55,360 bases of DNA from Chloroflexota bacterium (GCA_003141955.1 PLOC01000004.1:140-55499), one strand, 5' to 3'; counted from the first letter of the stretch, positions 1-8,598 are shown. Program-made: numbers and translations. The notes: generated by a model from the sequence alone, not told the origin.

Positions 1-408
<408 letters not shown>

Positions 409-536
409 ACCTCAGCCTCGCGGCTGAATACGTCCGAGGGTTATTCCCGCTCGATCCTTACCGGATTTCCTGCCACTCTTCACTTGTTAAGGTACCCGCG
501 TTGAAGGCGCGCAACCGCGCCAGGCGCAACGCTCCA

Positions 537-565
537 ATGATGAGGGTCGACCTCATCAGTGTCAA
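537..565 (-). promoter_or_regulatory. rrn proximal promoter (P2-like)
   Basis: On the minus strand a perfect -35 TTGACA lies at 560-565. It is followed after exactly 17 nt by CATCAT at 537-542, a 4 of 6 match to the -10 consensus. It lies about 130 nt upstream of the 16S 5' end and downstream of a stronger promoter. Confidence 0.55.
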
Positions 566-632
566 GCGACACACCGGGGGACTGGCCCGTTCGCCGACGG
601 CCCAGAAGGTCGTCGGACCAGGGCGCCGCGGA

Positions 633-661
633 ATACTATCGGCCGCCGCCCCGCGTGTCAA
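633..661 (-). promoter_or_regulatory. rrn distal promoter (P1-like)
   Basis: Minus strand TTGACA at 656-661, a 17-nt spacer and TAGTAT at 633-638 (5 of 6) form a near-ideal sigma-70-type promoter pointing into the 16S gene. With the second TTGACA box 96 nt downstream this gives the tandem promoter arrangement usual for rRNA operons. Bases 409-536 are the transcribed leader, in which I see no gene. Confidence 0.75.
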
Positions 662-694
662 ACGCTGACGCCGTCCGGCCGGAGACGCCGGACC

Positions 695-880
695 CTAGAT
701 CGGGCTGCTCTCGACCAGCAGCAGGGCCACCGCCCCGGAGATCCAGCACAGCGCCGCGAGATCAAAGGAAGGCGTCACGCCGGCAGCCAGGACCGCCACG
801 AGGTAGATGATCGCGCCGACGATGCCTGCCGCGACCAGCTTCGCAAGCCGAAGCAGGATCTCGTTGATGAGCTGGCTCAT
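695..880 (-). CDS. small two-helix membrane protein (61 aa), unknown function
   Basis: The ATG at 878-880 is preceded by AGGAG at 6-nt spacing, which supports a real gene. The 61-residue product has two hydrophobic segments (about residues 12-34 and 42-57), a basic N-terminal stretch and no Cys. It lies between recR and the 16S operon. In Bacillus the same position (recR-yaaL-bofA-rrn) holds small proteins including the membrane protein BofA, so this may be a positional counterpart, but I see no BofA signature. Function unknown. Confidence 0.7.
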   Translation of the reverse strand: MSQLINEILLRLAKLVAAGIVGAIIYLVAVLAAGVTPSFDLAALCWISGAVALLLVESSPI

Positions 881-959
881 GAGGCACTCCTGGGCATGGG
901 GATGGCGATCCGGAACCGAGCCCGGCCGCTCGAGACGGAAGGTCGCGCTACGGGGTTAA

Positions 960-1577
960 TCACATCGCCCGCCGACCCTGCAGCGCTCTAATCAGGGTCA
1001 CCTCGTCGGCGTATTCGAGGTCACCGCCAACCGGCAATCCCCGCGCGATCCGGGTCACGCTGCCGACCAGCGGCTCCAGACGCTCGGCCAGGTACATTGC
1101 CGTGGCCTCTCCTTCGAGAGTGGGGTTCGTGGCGATGACGACCTCCTCGAATCGCGCGCCGGCCCGGTTCGCCTCGTCCGCGCGCTCGAGCAGTTGCCGG
1201 ATCTTGAGACGCTCGGGACCCACGCCGTCGATCGGCGAGATGGCGCCGTGAAGCACGTGGTACAGGCCCTTGAACTCGCCGGTCCGCTCCAGTGCGAGGA
1301 CATCCAGCGGCTCCTCGACGACGCACAGCCGCGCGGCGTCCCGCCCCGGGTCGGAGCAGATCGAGCAGACGGGCCGATCGCTGATGTTGAAGCAGCGCTC
1401 GCAGAAAACGACCTGCTCCCGCACCGCGATCAGGGCGGCGGCAAGGGCGCGGGCTTCGGTATCGGGGGCGCGCAGCAGGTGATACGTCAGCCGCTGGGCG
1501 GTCTTGGGTCCGATGCCGGGCAGGCGGGCGAAGGATTCGATGAGCCGCGCGACCGGCTCGATCAGAACGGCGGGCAC
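960..1577 (-). CDS. recR: recombination mediator protein RecR
   Basis: The 205-aa product has the usual length and architecture of RecR, which acts with RecF and RecO to load RecA at gapped DNA. Visible features are an N-terminal helix-hairpin-helix (LPGIGPKTAQRL, residues 19-30), a four-Cys zinc finger (C59, C62, C71, C74) and a Toprim domain beginning at VVEEPLD (about 86) with the glutamate/aspartate residues expected there. It starts 6 nt after the stop of ybaB, so the two are co-transcribed with dnaX. This dnaX-ybaB-recR order is widespread in bacteria. Confidence 0.97.
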   Translation of the reverse strand: MPAVLIEPVARLIESFARLPGIGPKTAQRLTYHLLRAPDTEARALAAALIAVREQVVFCERCFNISDRPVCSICSDPGRDAARLCVVEEPLDVLALERTGEFKGLYHVLHGAISPIDGVGPERLKIRQLLERADEANRAGARFEEVVIATNPTLEGEATAMYLAERLEPLVGSVTRIARGLPVGGDLEYADEVTLIRALQGRRAM

Positions 1578-1583
1578 TGCAGG

Positions 1584-1889
1584 CTACATCCCTGGCAGGC
1601 GGAGACCGCCGGTGACGCCCGCCGTCTTCGACGCGGCCAACTCCCGAGCGGCTCGCTGCGCGTCTGTGACGGCCGCGACGATCAGGTCCTGGAGCATCTC
1701 GACGTCCGTGGGATCGACTGCCGACGGATCGATCGTGACGCCCATGAGTTCCTGCTTGCCATTGACGACGGCCTTGACCACGCCACCCCCGGCGGTCCCT
1801 TCAACAGTGGTCACGGTGAGCTCATGGTCCAGGCGCGCCAGGTCTTGCTGCATCTGCATTGCCATCCGCTGCAGGTTGGCCATTCCCAT
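1584..1889 (-). CDS. ybaB: YbaB/EbfC family nucleoid-associated protein
   Basis: This 101-aa protein belongs to the YbaB/EbfC family of small dimeric DNA-binding proteins. Visible features are the N-terminal helix rich in Met and Gln, the segment TVEGTAGGGVVKAVVNG near residues 28-44 and the I-D-P-S motif near 53. The ATG at 1887-1889 follows AGGAGG with 7-nt spacing; a second ATG two codons in is possible. It lies between dnaX and recR, the usual context for the family. The C-terminus ends in GGLRLPGM, typical of family members. Confidence 0.93.
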   Translation of the reverse strand: MGMANLQRMAMQMQQDLARLDHELTVTTVEGTAGGGVVKAVVNGKQELMGVTIDPSAVDPTDVEMLQDLIVAAVTDAQRAARELAASKTAGVTGGLRLPGM

Positions 1890-1996
1890 TTCGTGTCCTC
1901 CTGGGATCCGCTGCGGTTCACGGGCTCCGTCTGCCGCTTCCTCCGAAGTCTGGCCGAAACCGGCCCCGGCTGCACGGCCAAAGGCGGCAGGCGAAC

Positions 1997-3613
1997 CTAA
2001 CCGACGTCGCCCACGTCGACCGCGTCGTCGCCGTAGATGCGCTTGAACTCCGACAGGAGGCGGGCGCTGTCGGGATCCTCCGGCAGCGGGGCAACCTCCA
2101 CGTTCGCCGCCACGCAGCGCACGGAGACCGGCATGCCCAGGACCCGGCTGACGCCATCCTCCAGGATGGGGCGGCGGCGGTCGGCCACGTCCTTGAAGAA
2201 GCTCTGGGTCTCCGGGAAGCCGAGAGTGACGACGTTGCCGTCGACGCCGACCGGGCGGCAGGCGACGATGAGCGGCCGCGTCGGCGGACTCTTGCTGATG
2301 ACCTCGACGATCTCGGCCCAGCGTTCCAGCAGCAGCTGGAGGGTTGGACCGGAACGGGGGCCGGGGGCGGCCGAAGGCGAAGGCTCGACCGGAGCCGAAC
2401 GGGCGGGCCGAGCCGGCCTCTCCGGCGGAGCCGGACTGGCGGGCCGAGCGGCCGACGGTGTGGACGCGACCGAAGGCGCGGGAACCGGCGCCCGAACCAC
2501 GGGACGCTCCACCGGCGCTGGCGCCGGCGCGGCGACCGCGGCCCCGGCCCCGGCGACCGCGGCCGCACCGACGGGCGCCAGCAGGGCCAGCTCAAGCTGC
2601 AGTCGAAGGCCGCCGGCACCCGGATGCGCCATGTCGATCGAGGCCAGGCGCCTGGCGGCAGCCGAGACGACGCCCGGGCCGGCGGACGCAAGCCCCGACG
2701 GCGTTCCGCGACCCAACGACGAGAGCAACGCGAGGCGCAGCCCCTCGATCGCCTGCTCCGTGAAGGCGCGCAGGTCGCGGCCCCGTTCCTCCAGCCCGTC
2801 GAGGATCTCGATGCCGGCAACGGCCTCGCCTCGGACCAGCGCCTCGAGGAAAGCCTCGACCGTCTCCTCCTCGACCAGACCCAGGACGTCGCGGACGTGG
2901 TCCGCCGTCAGCGCGCCGGCATCCGTGCCGAGCAACTGGTCGAGCATCGACTCGGCGTCGCGCATGCCCCCGGCGGCCAAGCGGGCGATCAGGTCGATGG
3001 CGTCGGGCTCGGCCGTCCGGCCGTCCGCCGCGAGAATCGTTTTCAGCTTGCCGCCGATCTCGCCCACGGTCAGCCGCCGGAAGTCGAAGCGCTGGACGCG
3101 GGAGACGACCGCCGGCCGGATCTGGGTGCTGTCGGTGGTGCAGAAGACGAAGACGACATGGTCGGGCGGCTCTTCGAGGGTCTTGAGCAGGACGTCCCAG
3201 CCCTCGCGGATCCGCTGGACCTCGTCGACGATGAAGACCTTGACGGTCAGGTCCGAGGGAGCGGTGTAGATCCGGGGCAGGAGCTCGCGCATGTCATCGA
3301 CGCGGTTGTTCGAGGCCGCGTCCATCTCGCTGACGTCCAGGGCGCGGCCGTCACGAATGGCCACGCAGGCCGGGCATTCGTCGCACGGCTCGCCGTCACG
3401 AAGGTTCGAGCAGTTGAGCGCCTTAGCCAGGATTCGCGCCATCGAAGTCTTGCCGGTCCCTCGCGGACCGACGAACAGGTAGGCATGGGCGGTCCGGCCC
3501 GAACGCACGGCGTTGCGCAGCGTCTCGACGACCGCCTGCTGGCCGACGATCTGGCCGAACGTCTGGGCGCGCCAGCGGCGATAGATGGCTAGATGCGGTG
3601 CGGTCGAACTCAC
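1997..3613 (-). CDS. dnaX: DNA polymerase III subunits gamma and tau
   Basis: This is the clamp-loader ATPase of the replicative polymerase. The AAA+ domain starts with the family box W-R-x-Q-T-F near residue 14. The Walker A motif GPRGTGKTS is at 49-57, the four zinc ligands are C68, C77, C80 and C83, and a DEVQRI Walker B-type segment is near 130. After domain III comes an Ala/Pro-rich linker of about 75 residues, then a conserved tau-type C-terminal domain. At 538 aa this is the full tau form; I saw no slippery site for programmed frameshifting. It heads dnaX-ybaB-recR. Confidence 0.97.
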   Translation of the reverse strand: MSSTAPHLAIYRRWRAQTFGQIVGQQAVVETLRNAVRSGRTAHAYLFVGPRGTGKTSMARILAKALNCSNLRDGEPCDECPACVAIRDGRALDVSEMDAASNNRVDDMRELLPRIYTAPSDLTVKVFIVDEVQRIREGWDVLLKTLEEPPDHVVFVFCTTDSTQIRPAVVSRVQRFDFRRLTVGEIGGKLKTILAADGRTAEPDAIDLIARLAAGGMRDAESMLDQLLGTDAGALTADHVRDVLGLVEEETVEAFLEALVRGEAVAGIEILDGLEERGRDLRAFTEQAIEGLRLALLSSLGRGTPSGLASAGPGVVSAAARRLASIDMAHPGAGGLRLQLELALLAPVGAAAVAGAGAAVAAPAPAPVERPVVRAPVPAPSVASTPSAARPASPAPPERPARPARSAPVEPSPSAAPGPRSGPTLQLLLERWAEIVEVISKSPPTRPLIVACRPVGVDGNVVTLGFPETQSFFKDVADRRRPILEDGVSRVLGMPVSVRCVAANVEVAPLPEDPDSARLLSEFKRIYGDDAVDVGDVG

Positions 3614-3740
3614 GACGCTCCTGCCGGCACGGGCAAGACGAGAGGCGACACGGCCGGGGTTGTCCGCCGACCGCTGATTCGAGTGCCGTGCACCCTCCGT
3701 CGATCGATCGTTCCCGTGCCCACTGCAAGAGGCAGCTCAG

Positions 3741-3957
3741 ACCAGGCCATTCCGCGGCACCCGACGATCATCGCTTAGTGCTGCTTCCTTCCGGACCTGA
3801 CACGCTTCGCGAGCCGCCGCTGCGCGGGACCCGGCCCTCAACGTCACCTGGTGCGGCGGCCTTCGAGGACGGGGACCTCGGGAGGGAATTCAGCCCTGCT
3901 GGAGCGGATTGCAGGTTACAGGGCACCGCTAGTTCCCCGCCTAGCACGGCCCGGGAA
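3741..3957 (-). ncRNA. ffs: signal recognition particle RNA, large bacterial type
   Basis: The minus strand holds the conserved SRP domain IV loop, GTCAGGTCCGGAAGGAAGCA, at about 3781-3800. Upstream is the Alu-domain hallmark of large bacterial SRP RNAs, GCGGTGCCCTGTAACCTGCA near 3910-3929, followed by GGGCTGAATTCCCT. The ends pair: CCGGGCC near 3950 with GGCCTGG at 3742-3748. It sits just upstream of dnaX, as in Bacillus. The RNA binds Ffh to target membrane and secreted proteins. The exact 5' and 3' ends are estimates from the closing helix. Confidence 0.92.
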
Positions 3958-4034
3958 TCATAGCAGCCGCGGGTGCCGGAGCCGAGCCTCGGCTTCGGGC
4001 GCCCCAGGGGGCGCCACGGAGAGATGGAAGAGGG

Positions 4035-4122
4035 TGGCGGAGAGGGAGGGATTTGAACCCTCGATGGGTTGCCCCATACCGCATTTCCAGTGCGGCGCCC
4101 TAGGCCACTAGGCGACCTCTCC
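4035..4122 (-). tRNA. tRNA-Ser(GGA)
   Basis: An 88-nt cloverleaf with acceptor strands GGAGAGG and CCTCTCC, a long variable arm typical of serine tRNAs, a TTCAAAT T-loop and an encoded CCA. The anticodon loop CTGGAAA gives anticodon GGA, reading UCC and UCU. It is 67 nt downstream of the next tRNA-Ser on the same strand. Confidence 0.95.
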
Positions 4123-4189
4123 GCGAAGACGGCCCGCGCGACGGGCAGGTCGCCGAACGGCCGGGCCGGCGACTCGGGAACCGAGAGAG

Positions 4190-4275
<86 letters not shown>

Positions 4276-4354
4276 GCGCGAGAGAATACCAGAGCCGGGC
4301 GAGCCGTCTGCCGATGGGAACGGCCGACGTGGCCGATCTCCGTGACGTCCGGAC

Positions 4355-4837
4355 TTAGCCGGCTGCCGTCCTGAGGCGCTCGGCCGAGCGCAGGCTTTCG
4401 ACCGGGCCGGCCTTGACGAAAAGCTCCTCGGCTTCCTCGCAACGGATGCCGCTCACGACCTTGAGCTTGTGCGACAACCGTGTGTCCTGGGCGAGCTGCA
4501 CCGCACCGCCTGCCGCGCCGTCGACCGAGTTGGAGACGGCGAAGACGAGCGCTTCGACGTCGCACGCCAGCAGAGCCCCGACGCACATCGGGCATGGCTC
4601 GCGGGTGACGAAGACCGTGGCGTCGGCCAGGCGGTCGCGGCCGAGCTTCCGGGCGGCCTCGCGGAGGGCGACGATCACGGCGTGGGCGGTGGGATCGTTG
4701 GTTTCCTGGACCTTGTCGTGGGCCCGGGCCACCATCGCATCGCTGACGACCGCCACGGCGCCAATCGGGGCCTTGCCCTGGTCGAGCGCGAGTTGGGCCT
4801 CGGCCAGAGCCTCTCCCATGAACAGCTCGTAGTTCAT
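4355..4837 (-). CDS. TadA-like nucleoside deaminase with altered catalytic residues
   Basis: The 160-aa protein aligns along its length with TadA, the enzyme that turns A34 of tRNA-Arg(ACG) into inosine. Zinc ligands H52 and the P81-C82-P-M-C85 motif are present. However, the invariant HAE motif reads H52-A53-V54 (codon GTG), so the catalytic proton-shuttling glutamate is replaced by valine. The residue at the position of the substrate-contacting Asn46 of E. coli TadA is D41. In this family loss of that Glu abolishes deamination, so I infer an inactive or repurposed protein. A tRNA-Arg with anticodon GCG lies at 8019-8094, which needs no inosine. The position upstream of tRNA-Ser, SRP RNA and dnaX matches that of Bacillus tadA (yaaJ). 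Confidence 0.85.
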   Translation of the reverse strand: MNYELFMGEALAEAQLALDQGKAPIGAVAVVSDAMVARAHDKVQETNDPTAHAVIVALREAARKLGRDRLADATVFVTREPCPMCVGALLACDVEALVFAVSNSVDGAAGGAVQLAQDTRLSHKLKVVSGIRCEEAEELFVKAGPVESLRSAERLRTAAG

Positions 4838-4921
4838 GGGCTGATCATACAGGCCCGCGCCGGCGGAAAGAGGCGCCTGACGCCCTTCGCCGGCCGGCCG
4901 GGGGGGCAGCCAGTCTCGCGC

Positions 4922-5824
4922 TCAGTCCCGTCCGGATTCCGGCGGGGCGACCGGCTCAGACAGCTCGCGAATCGCCCGGGCGAGGACCGACATGTCCTCG
5001 TCGCCGTGACCGCCGTCGAGCAGCCGGTCCTCCAGGGCCGCGGCGAGCATCGCCGTCGGAAGCATGACGCCAGTCTCGCTCGCCATCTCCAGCGCGATCC
5101 CGAGGTCCTTGCGGTGGAGCGCCAGGCGGAAGCCGAGCGGGTACTCGTCGTCGATCATGCGGCCGCTCCGGTTCGCCAGGACCCAGCTCTGGGCGGCGCC
5201 GCCCGATAGGGCCTCCACAAGGCGGCCCGCCTCGAGGCCCGCACGGATGCCGAGGACGATCCCCTCCGCCACGCCCAGGTAGGCCCCGCAGATGATCACC
5301 TGGTTCACGGCCTTGGCGGCCTGGCCGTTGCCGAGCGGTCCCAGGTGAGTGATCGTCCGTCCGATCACCTCCAGGACGGGCCGAGCCCGCGCCACGTCGG
5401 AGTCGGAGCCGCCGACGAAGATGGTCAGGGTGCCCAGCCGAGCGCCCTCCGAGCCGCCGGAGACCGGGGCGTCCACCATGCCCACGCCCCGTTCCGCCAG
5501 GCGGCGGCCGAACTGGCGCGTCGCCCCGGCGGAGATGGTCGAGCAGTCGAGGACGAGGGATCCGGCGGCGGCGCCCTCCGCCACTCCGGCCGGGCCGAAG
5601 AGGACGGACGCGACGTCGGGGCTGTCCGAGACGCAGACGACGATGACGTCCGAGCCGGCGGCCAGCTCCGCGGGGCTCGCCGCTTCGCGCGCGCCAAGCT
5701 CGAGGAGCGCCGCGGCACGACCCGGTGTTCTGTTCCAGACGGTGAGCGGCGCGCCCGCACGGGCCAGGTTGGCGGCCATCGATGCGCCCATGGTGCCGAG
5801 CCCGACGAACCCGATCCGTTCCAT
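4922..5824 (-). CDS. NAD(P)-dependent beta-hydroxyacid dehydrogenase (3-hydroxyisobutyrate / tartronate semialdehyde reductase family)
   Basis: The 300-aa product is a two-domain member of the 6-phosphogluconate-dehydrogenase-like family. It begins with the Rossmann motif G-L-G-T-M-G at residues 7-12, has the substrate motif DAPVSGGSEGA near 120 and the catalytic lysine in GNGQAAKAVNQ near 170. These enzymes reversibly oxidise small beta-hydroxyacids. The substrate cannot be told from sequence. The start at 5824 is chosen because AAGGAG precedes it by 6 nt and it sits directly before the Rossmann fold; the open frame extends further upstream without support. Confidence 0.85.
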   Translation of the reverse strand: MERIGFVGLGTMGASMAANLARAGAPLTVWNRTPGRAAALLELGAREAASPAELAAGSDVIVVCVSDSPDVASVLFGPAGVAEGAAAGSLVLDCSTISAGATRQFGRRLAERGVGMVDAPVSGGSEGARLGTLTIFVGGSDSDVARARPVLEVIGRTITHLGPLGNGQAAKAVNQVIICGAYLGVAEGIVLGIRAGLEAGRLVEALSGGAAQSWVLANRSGRMIDDEYPLGFRLALHRKDLGIALEMASETGVMLPTAMLAAALEDRLLDGGHGDEDMSVLARAIRELSEPVAPPESGRD

Positions 5825-5968
5825 GCTCGCTCCTTCGCCAGCTTGCATATGCCGACACCATGCTAGCGGCTGGGCCTCGGATCCTCGCCGGCGCGGTGAT
5901 GCGCGGTGATACGATGCCACCCCGGAGGCCGCCGTCCGGACGTGTCCGGAGTGGCTGACGGCGTCAAC

Positions 5969-5994
5969 GGGTCGGCGGGTCGGCGGGTCGGCGT
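5969..5994. repeat. short tandem repeat, (GGGTCGGC)n
   Basis: An 8-base unit is repeated about three times in the 266-nt gap between the divergent dehydrogenase and deacetylase genes. I see no gene or clear promoter there. Such repeats may vary between strains. Confidence 0.5.
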
Positions 5995-6090
5995 AGGAGA
6001 CGGGCGCGCGGGCCTGCTTGCCGTTCCTCGGCTCCCGGTGGAGCCGGGCACATTGCCGGCCGACCTGGCGCACACGATGGAGTCGACCAC

Positions 6091-7110
6091 TTGAATCCGG
6101 CCATCCGCTCGCGGCTCGTCGGGAGAGTGACCGACGCCCTGCTCGTATCCACGCTCGTGGCTGCCTGCGGCGCCGCAACGCCGTCCCCGTCCCCGTCCCC
6201 AAGCCCGAGCCCGAGCCCGACCACGCCGAGCGCGAGCCCGTCCGAGGCGGTCGCTTCCGTCGGACCGACGTTCACGCCGTCGCCGACACCCTCGCCGACA
6301 CCCTCGCCGACCCCATCGCCATCGCCGACTCCATTCGCGGTCGTCGCCGCCACGAGCTGCGACCCGAGCGTTGTTCCGGGCGCCGTGTACCCGCCGGCAG
6401 CGCCGTCGCCGAATGCGAAACCGGTAACGCTGCATGTCCCCATCCTCGAGTACCACCGCATCGTCCCGCCGGCCCAGGCCGGGCGGTCGGTCGCAGGGCT
6501 GACCATGACGCCCCAGGTCTTCGATGGCCAGATGGCCGCGCTGGCCAAAGCCGGGTGGCACACCATCACCCTCAGCGCCCTCGCCGACGACCTGGCAGCC
6601 AACGTGTCTCCGCCTCCTCAAACCTTCGTGATCACGATCGACGATGGCTGGTGGGACGGCTACAACTACGCCTTCAATATCCTCCTGAAGTACGGGTTCG
6701 TGGCCACCTTCTTCGTGATCGCCGACCGGATCGGGCAGCCCTCGTTCCTGGCACCGGACGAGATCCAGATCCTGGCCGCGGCGGGCAACGACATCGGCGA
6801 CCACACCGTCACTCATGCCGCATTGACGGCGGCCCAACCGAAGACGCTGACCTACGAGATCGACGCCGGGGCAGCGACGATCGCCGCGATCACCGGCCGC
6901 TGGCCCGAGACACTGGCCTATCCCCTCGGCAAGACGGACTCGCGGGTGATGGCCGCGGTTGCCGCCTGCAAGCCGCTGCGACTCGCCGTCGTGGAGGGCA
7001 GCGGCGGACCGGAGACGTGGGCCACCCGGTTCCGCGTCTCGCGCATCCAGGTCGGATCGCAGCGGCTGCCTGCCGATCTGCTCGCCCAGGTACAACGTGT
7101 CGGCCGCTGA
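6091..7110 (+). CDS. lipoprotein polysaccharide deacetylase (NodB domain)
   Basis: The start is a TTG at 6091; no in-frame ATG lies nearby. The 339-aa protein has an N-terminal hydrophobic segment ending in a lipobox, V-A-A-C (Cys near residue 27), then a long Pro/Ser/Thr linker of PSP and PTPS repeats to about residue 80. The NodB homology domain follows, with TIDDGW near 187 (metal-binding Asp) and DHTVTH near 235 (metal-binding His pair). It is predicted to be a lipid-anchored carbohydrate esterase acting on cell-envelope or exopolysaccharide N-acetyl groups. Its 3' end overlaps the next gene by 14 nt. Confidence 0.85.
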   Translation: MNPAIRSRLVGRVTDALLVSTLVAACGAATPSPSPSPSPSPSPTTPSASPSEAVASVGPTFTPSPTPSPTPSPTPSPSPTPFAVVAATSCDPSVVPGAVYPPAAPSPNAKPVTLHVPILEYHRIVPPAQAGRSVAGLTMTPQVFDGQMAALAKAGWHTITLSALADDLAANVSPPPQTFVITIDDGWWDGYNYAFNILLKYGFVATFFVIADRIGQPSFLAPDEIQILAAAGNDIGDHTVTHAALTAAQPKTLTYEIDAGAATIAAITGRWPETLAYPLGKTDSRVMAAVAACKPLRLAVVEGSGGPETWATRFRVSRIQVGSQRLPADLLAQVQRVGR

Positions 7111-7912
7111 TCGACCCCGCCGGGGCACGAGCCGGGCACGACTGCTGTGGCTCCTGGTGCTGGCGACGGCCCTGCTCGCCTTCACGCCTCCGGGGAAGCG
7201 CGCGGTCCGGCGGCTGGCGCTGTTGATTGATTCGCGCGTGGAGGGCGCCGCGGAGCCGAACGCACGCGGCTATGCGCGCTTCATCGCGCCGGTGTTTCGC
7301 AGGCTGTACGAGCGCGTGACCGACGACGCGGCAACCGAGCTAGCGGGCCGGAGGACCGGCGGCAGCGGCGAGATCGTCATCCTGGACATCGGCTGCGGAC
7401 CGGGCGACCTGGCCGCCATGCTGTCCGAACGACTGCCGGAGGCGCGGGTCGCCGGCCTCGACCTCTCGCCGGACATGGTCGAGCTGGCGAGGCGGAGGGC
7501 AACGGGCGACGGACGGCTCAGCTTCGAAGTCGGAGACGTGGCCAGCCTGCCCTTCGAATCCGGGTCGATCGACCTGGTCGTCTCGACGCTGAGCCTGCAC
7601 CACTGGCCGAACGCCGGGGCGGGTTTCGCCGAGATCGCGCGAGGGCTTCGACCGGGCAGCGCTGCCCTGATCTACGACCTTCGCCTGGTGACGCTGGGGG
7701 CCGAAACACTGCCCGACGTCGCGCGGCAGGCAGGGCTGCCGGCCTCGCGGCTGCGGCGCGAACGCCTCCGCGGCGGCCTCCTCGCCAACCTGTTCGTCCG
7801 CTTCCGCGTCGAGCGTCCGGCCGGGGAACCGGCTGCCGACGTCTCGTCTGCTGCGCGGGCAGCCGGCCATGCTAGAATCCCGGCCGCTGTGACTCCTGGA
7901 GAGGTCGCATAG
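7097..7912 (+). CDS. membrane-anchored class I SAM-dependent methyltransferase
   Basis: I choose the GTG at 7097, overlapping the deacetylase end, because the preceding AGG suits initiation and it yields an N-terminal hydrophobic anchor (LLWLLVLATALLAF). The Methyltransf_11-type domain follows: motif I LDIGCGPGDLA near residue 95, the acidic end of strand 2 in GLDLSP near 120 and motif IV STLSLHHW near 165. The substrate is unknown. The frame ends at 7912, 15 nt inside the tRNA-Ser(GCT) gene that starts at 7898, so the last codons and the tRNA 5' end share sequence. Confidence 0.75.
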   Translation: MSAADRPRRGTSRARLLWLLVLATALLAFTPPGKRAVRRLALLIDSRVEGAAEPNARGYARFIAPVFRRLYERVTDDAATELAGRRTGGSGEIVILDIGCGPGDLAAMLSERLPEARVAGLDLSPDMVELARRRATGDGRLSFEVGDVASLPFESGSIDLVVSTLSLHHWPNAGAGFAEIARGLRPGSAALIYDLRLVTLGAETLPDVARQAGLPASRLRRERLRGGLLANLFVRFRVERPAGEPAADVSSAARAAGHARIPAAVTPGEVA

Positions 7913-7990
7913 TCGGTCTAGTGCAGCGGTTTGCTAAACCGCCAGGTGGGGTAACCTGCCTCGAGGGTTCGAATCCCTCCCTCTCCGCCA
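7898..7990 (+). tRNA. tRNA-Ser(GCT)
   Basis: A 93-nt class II tRNA with acceptor GGAGAGG/CCTCTCC, long variable arm, TTCGAAT T-loop and encoded CCA. The anticodon loop TTGCTAA gives GCT, reading AGC and AGU. Its first 15 nt overlap the 3' end of the methyltransferase frame. Confidence 0.95.
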
Positions 7991-8018
7991 GTCCTCCGCT
8001 AGGGAGACACAGCCGCGC

Positions 8019-8094
8019 GCGCCCGTAGCTCAGTGGATAGAGCGTCAGGTTGCGGACCTGAAGGTCGTGGGTTCGAGTCCCGCCGGGCGCGCCA
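8019..8094 (+). tRNA. tRNA-Arg(GCG)
   Basis: A 76-nt cloverleaf with acceptor GCGCCCG/CGGGCGC, encoded CCA and anticodon stem TCAGG/CCTGA around the loop TTGCGGA, giving anticodon GCG (reads CGC, and CGU by wobble). Most bacteria instead use tRNA-Arg(ACG) whose A34 is edited to inosine by TadA. The unmodified GCG form removes the need for that edit, which fits the catalytic defect in the TadA-like protein at 4355-4837. It is 28 nt downstream of tRNA-Ser(GCT) and is followed by a terminator. Confidence 0.93.
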
Positions 8095-8110
8095 ACTCGT
8101 GAACGTGAAG

Positions 8111-8146
8111 CGACCCCGAGCAGGCCTCTCGGGGTCGTTCTGTTTT
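8111..8146 (+). terminator. intrinsic terminator after tRNA-Arg
   Basis: A perfect 10-bp stem CGACCCCGAG (8111-8120) / CTCGGGGTCG (8128-8137) with a 7-nt loop is followed by TTCTGTTTT. It ends the tRNA transcript. Confidence 0.85.
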
Positions 8147-8203
8147 CGGGCCAGCAGTCGGGCGCCGCGGCCCGCCCGCCCCGACCGCGACGTGGTCTGG
8201 GAA

Positions 8204-8449
8204 CTACCCTCGGTGGGTCAGGCGGTGGAGCAAACCAACGCCGTGGCCGGCGCGCACGGGCTCGGGAATCGCTTCCTCATGGTCCACGATCTCATCGATG
8301 GGGCCCGTCGGGATCTTCCACTCGTCCCCCGGCCCGGGATCGCCCGGCCCCACATGCAGGGTGTTCGTCGGCATCGGGACCAGCCCCACCCCTGCGTCCC
8401 CGAGGAACGCACCGGCATTCTGCTCGGCGCTTCGTTTCGGCTCGCTCAT
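8204..8449 (-). CDS. hypothetical protein, 81 aa
   Basis: The ATG at 8447-8449 is preceded by GGAGG with 8-nt spacing. The product is soluble and acidic in its second half, with a Gly/Pro-rich centre (GPGDPGPGDEW) and no recognisable domain. It lies convergent to the tRNA-Arg terminator and divergent from the aro leader. I do not recognise the family. The ribosome binding site and non-random composition argue for a real gene. Confidence 0.55.
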   Translation of the reverse strand: MSEPKRSAEQNAGAFLGDAGVGLVPMPTNTLHVGPGDPGPGDEWKIPTGPIDEIVDHEEAIPEPVRAGHGVGLLHRLTHRG

Positions 8450-8569
8450 GGACACATCCTCCACCGGAACGGGCGGACGGTTGCCGTCCGCATTCTCCGG
8501 CCTCAACGTAGCACCGCGGTCAATGATCGAACGGCCGCCGTGCCGAACGGGCGCGCAAGCCGATTCGAT

Positions 8570-8598
8570 TTGACACCGCGCTCGGGGCCCGCTACTGT
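8570..8598 (+). promoter_or_regulatory. promoter of the shikimate operon leader
   Basis: TTGACA (perfect -35) at 8570-8575, a 17-nt spacer and TACTGT at 8593-8598. Transcription would start near 8605-8612, so the leader peptide ATG at 8612 would be leaderless or almost so. Confidence 0.65.

Noticed and set aside
6180-6335. Tandem DNA repeat in the deacetylase gene
   Set aside because: The repetitive CCG-AGC and TCG-CCG-ACA runs simply encode the Pro/Ser/Thr linker of a lipoprotein.
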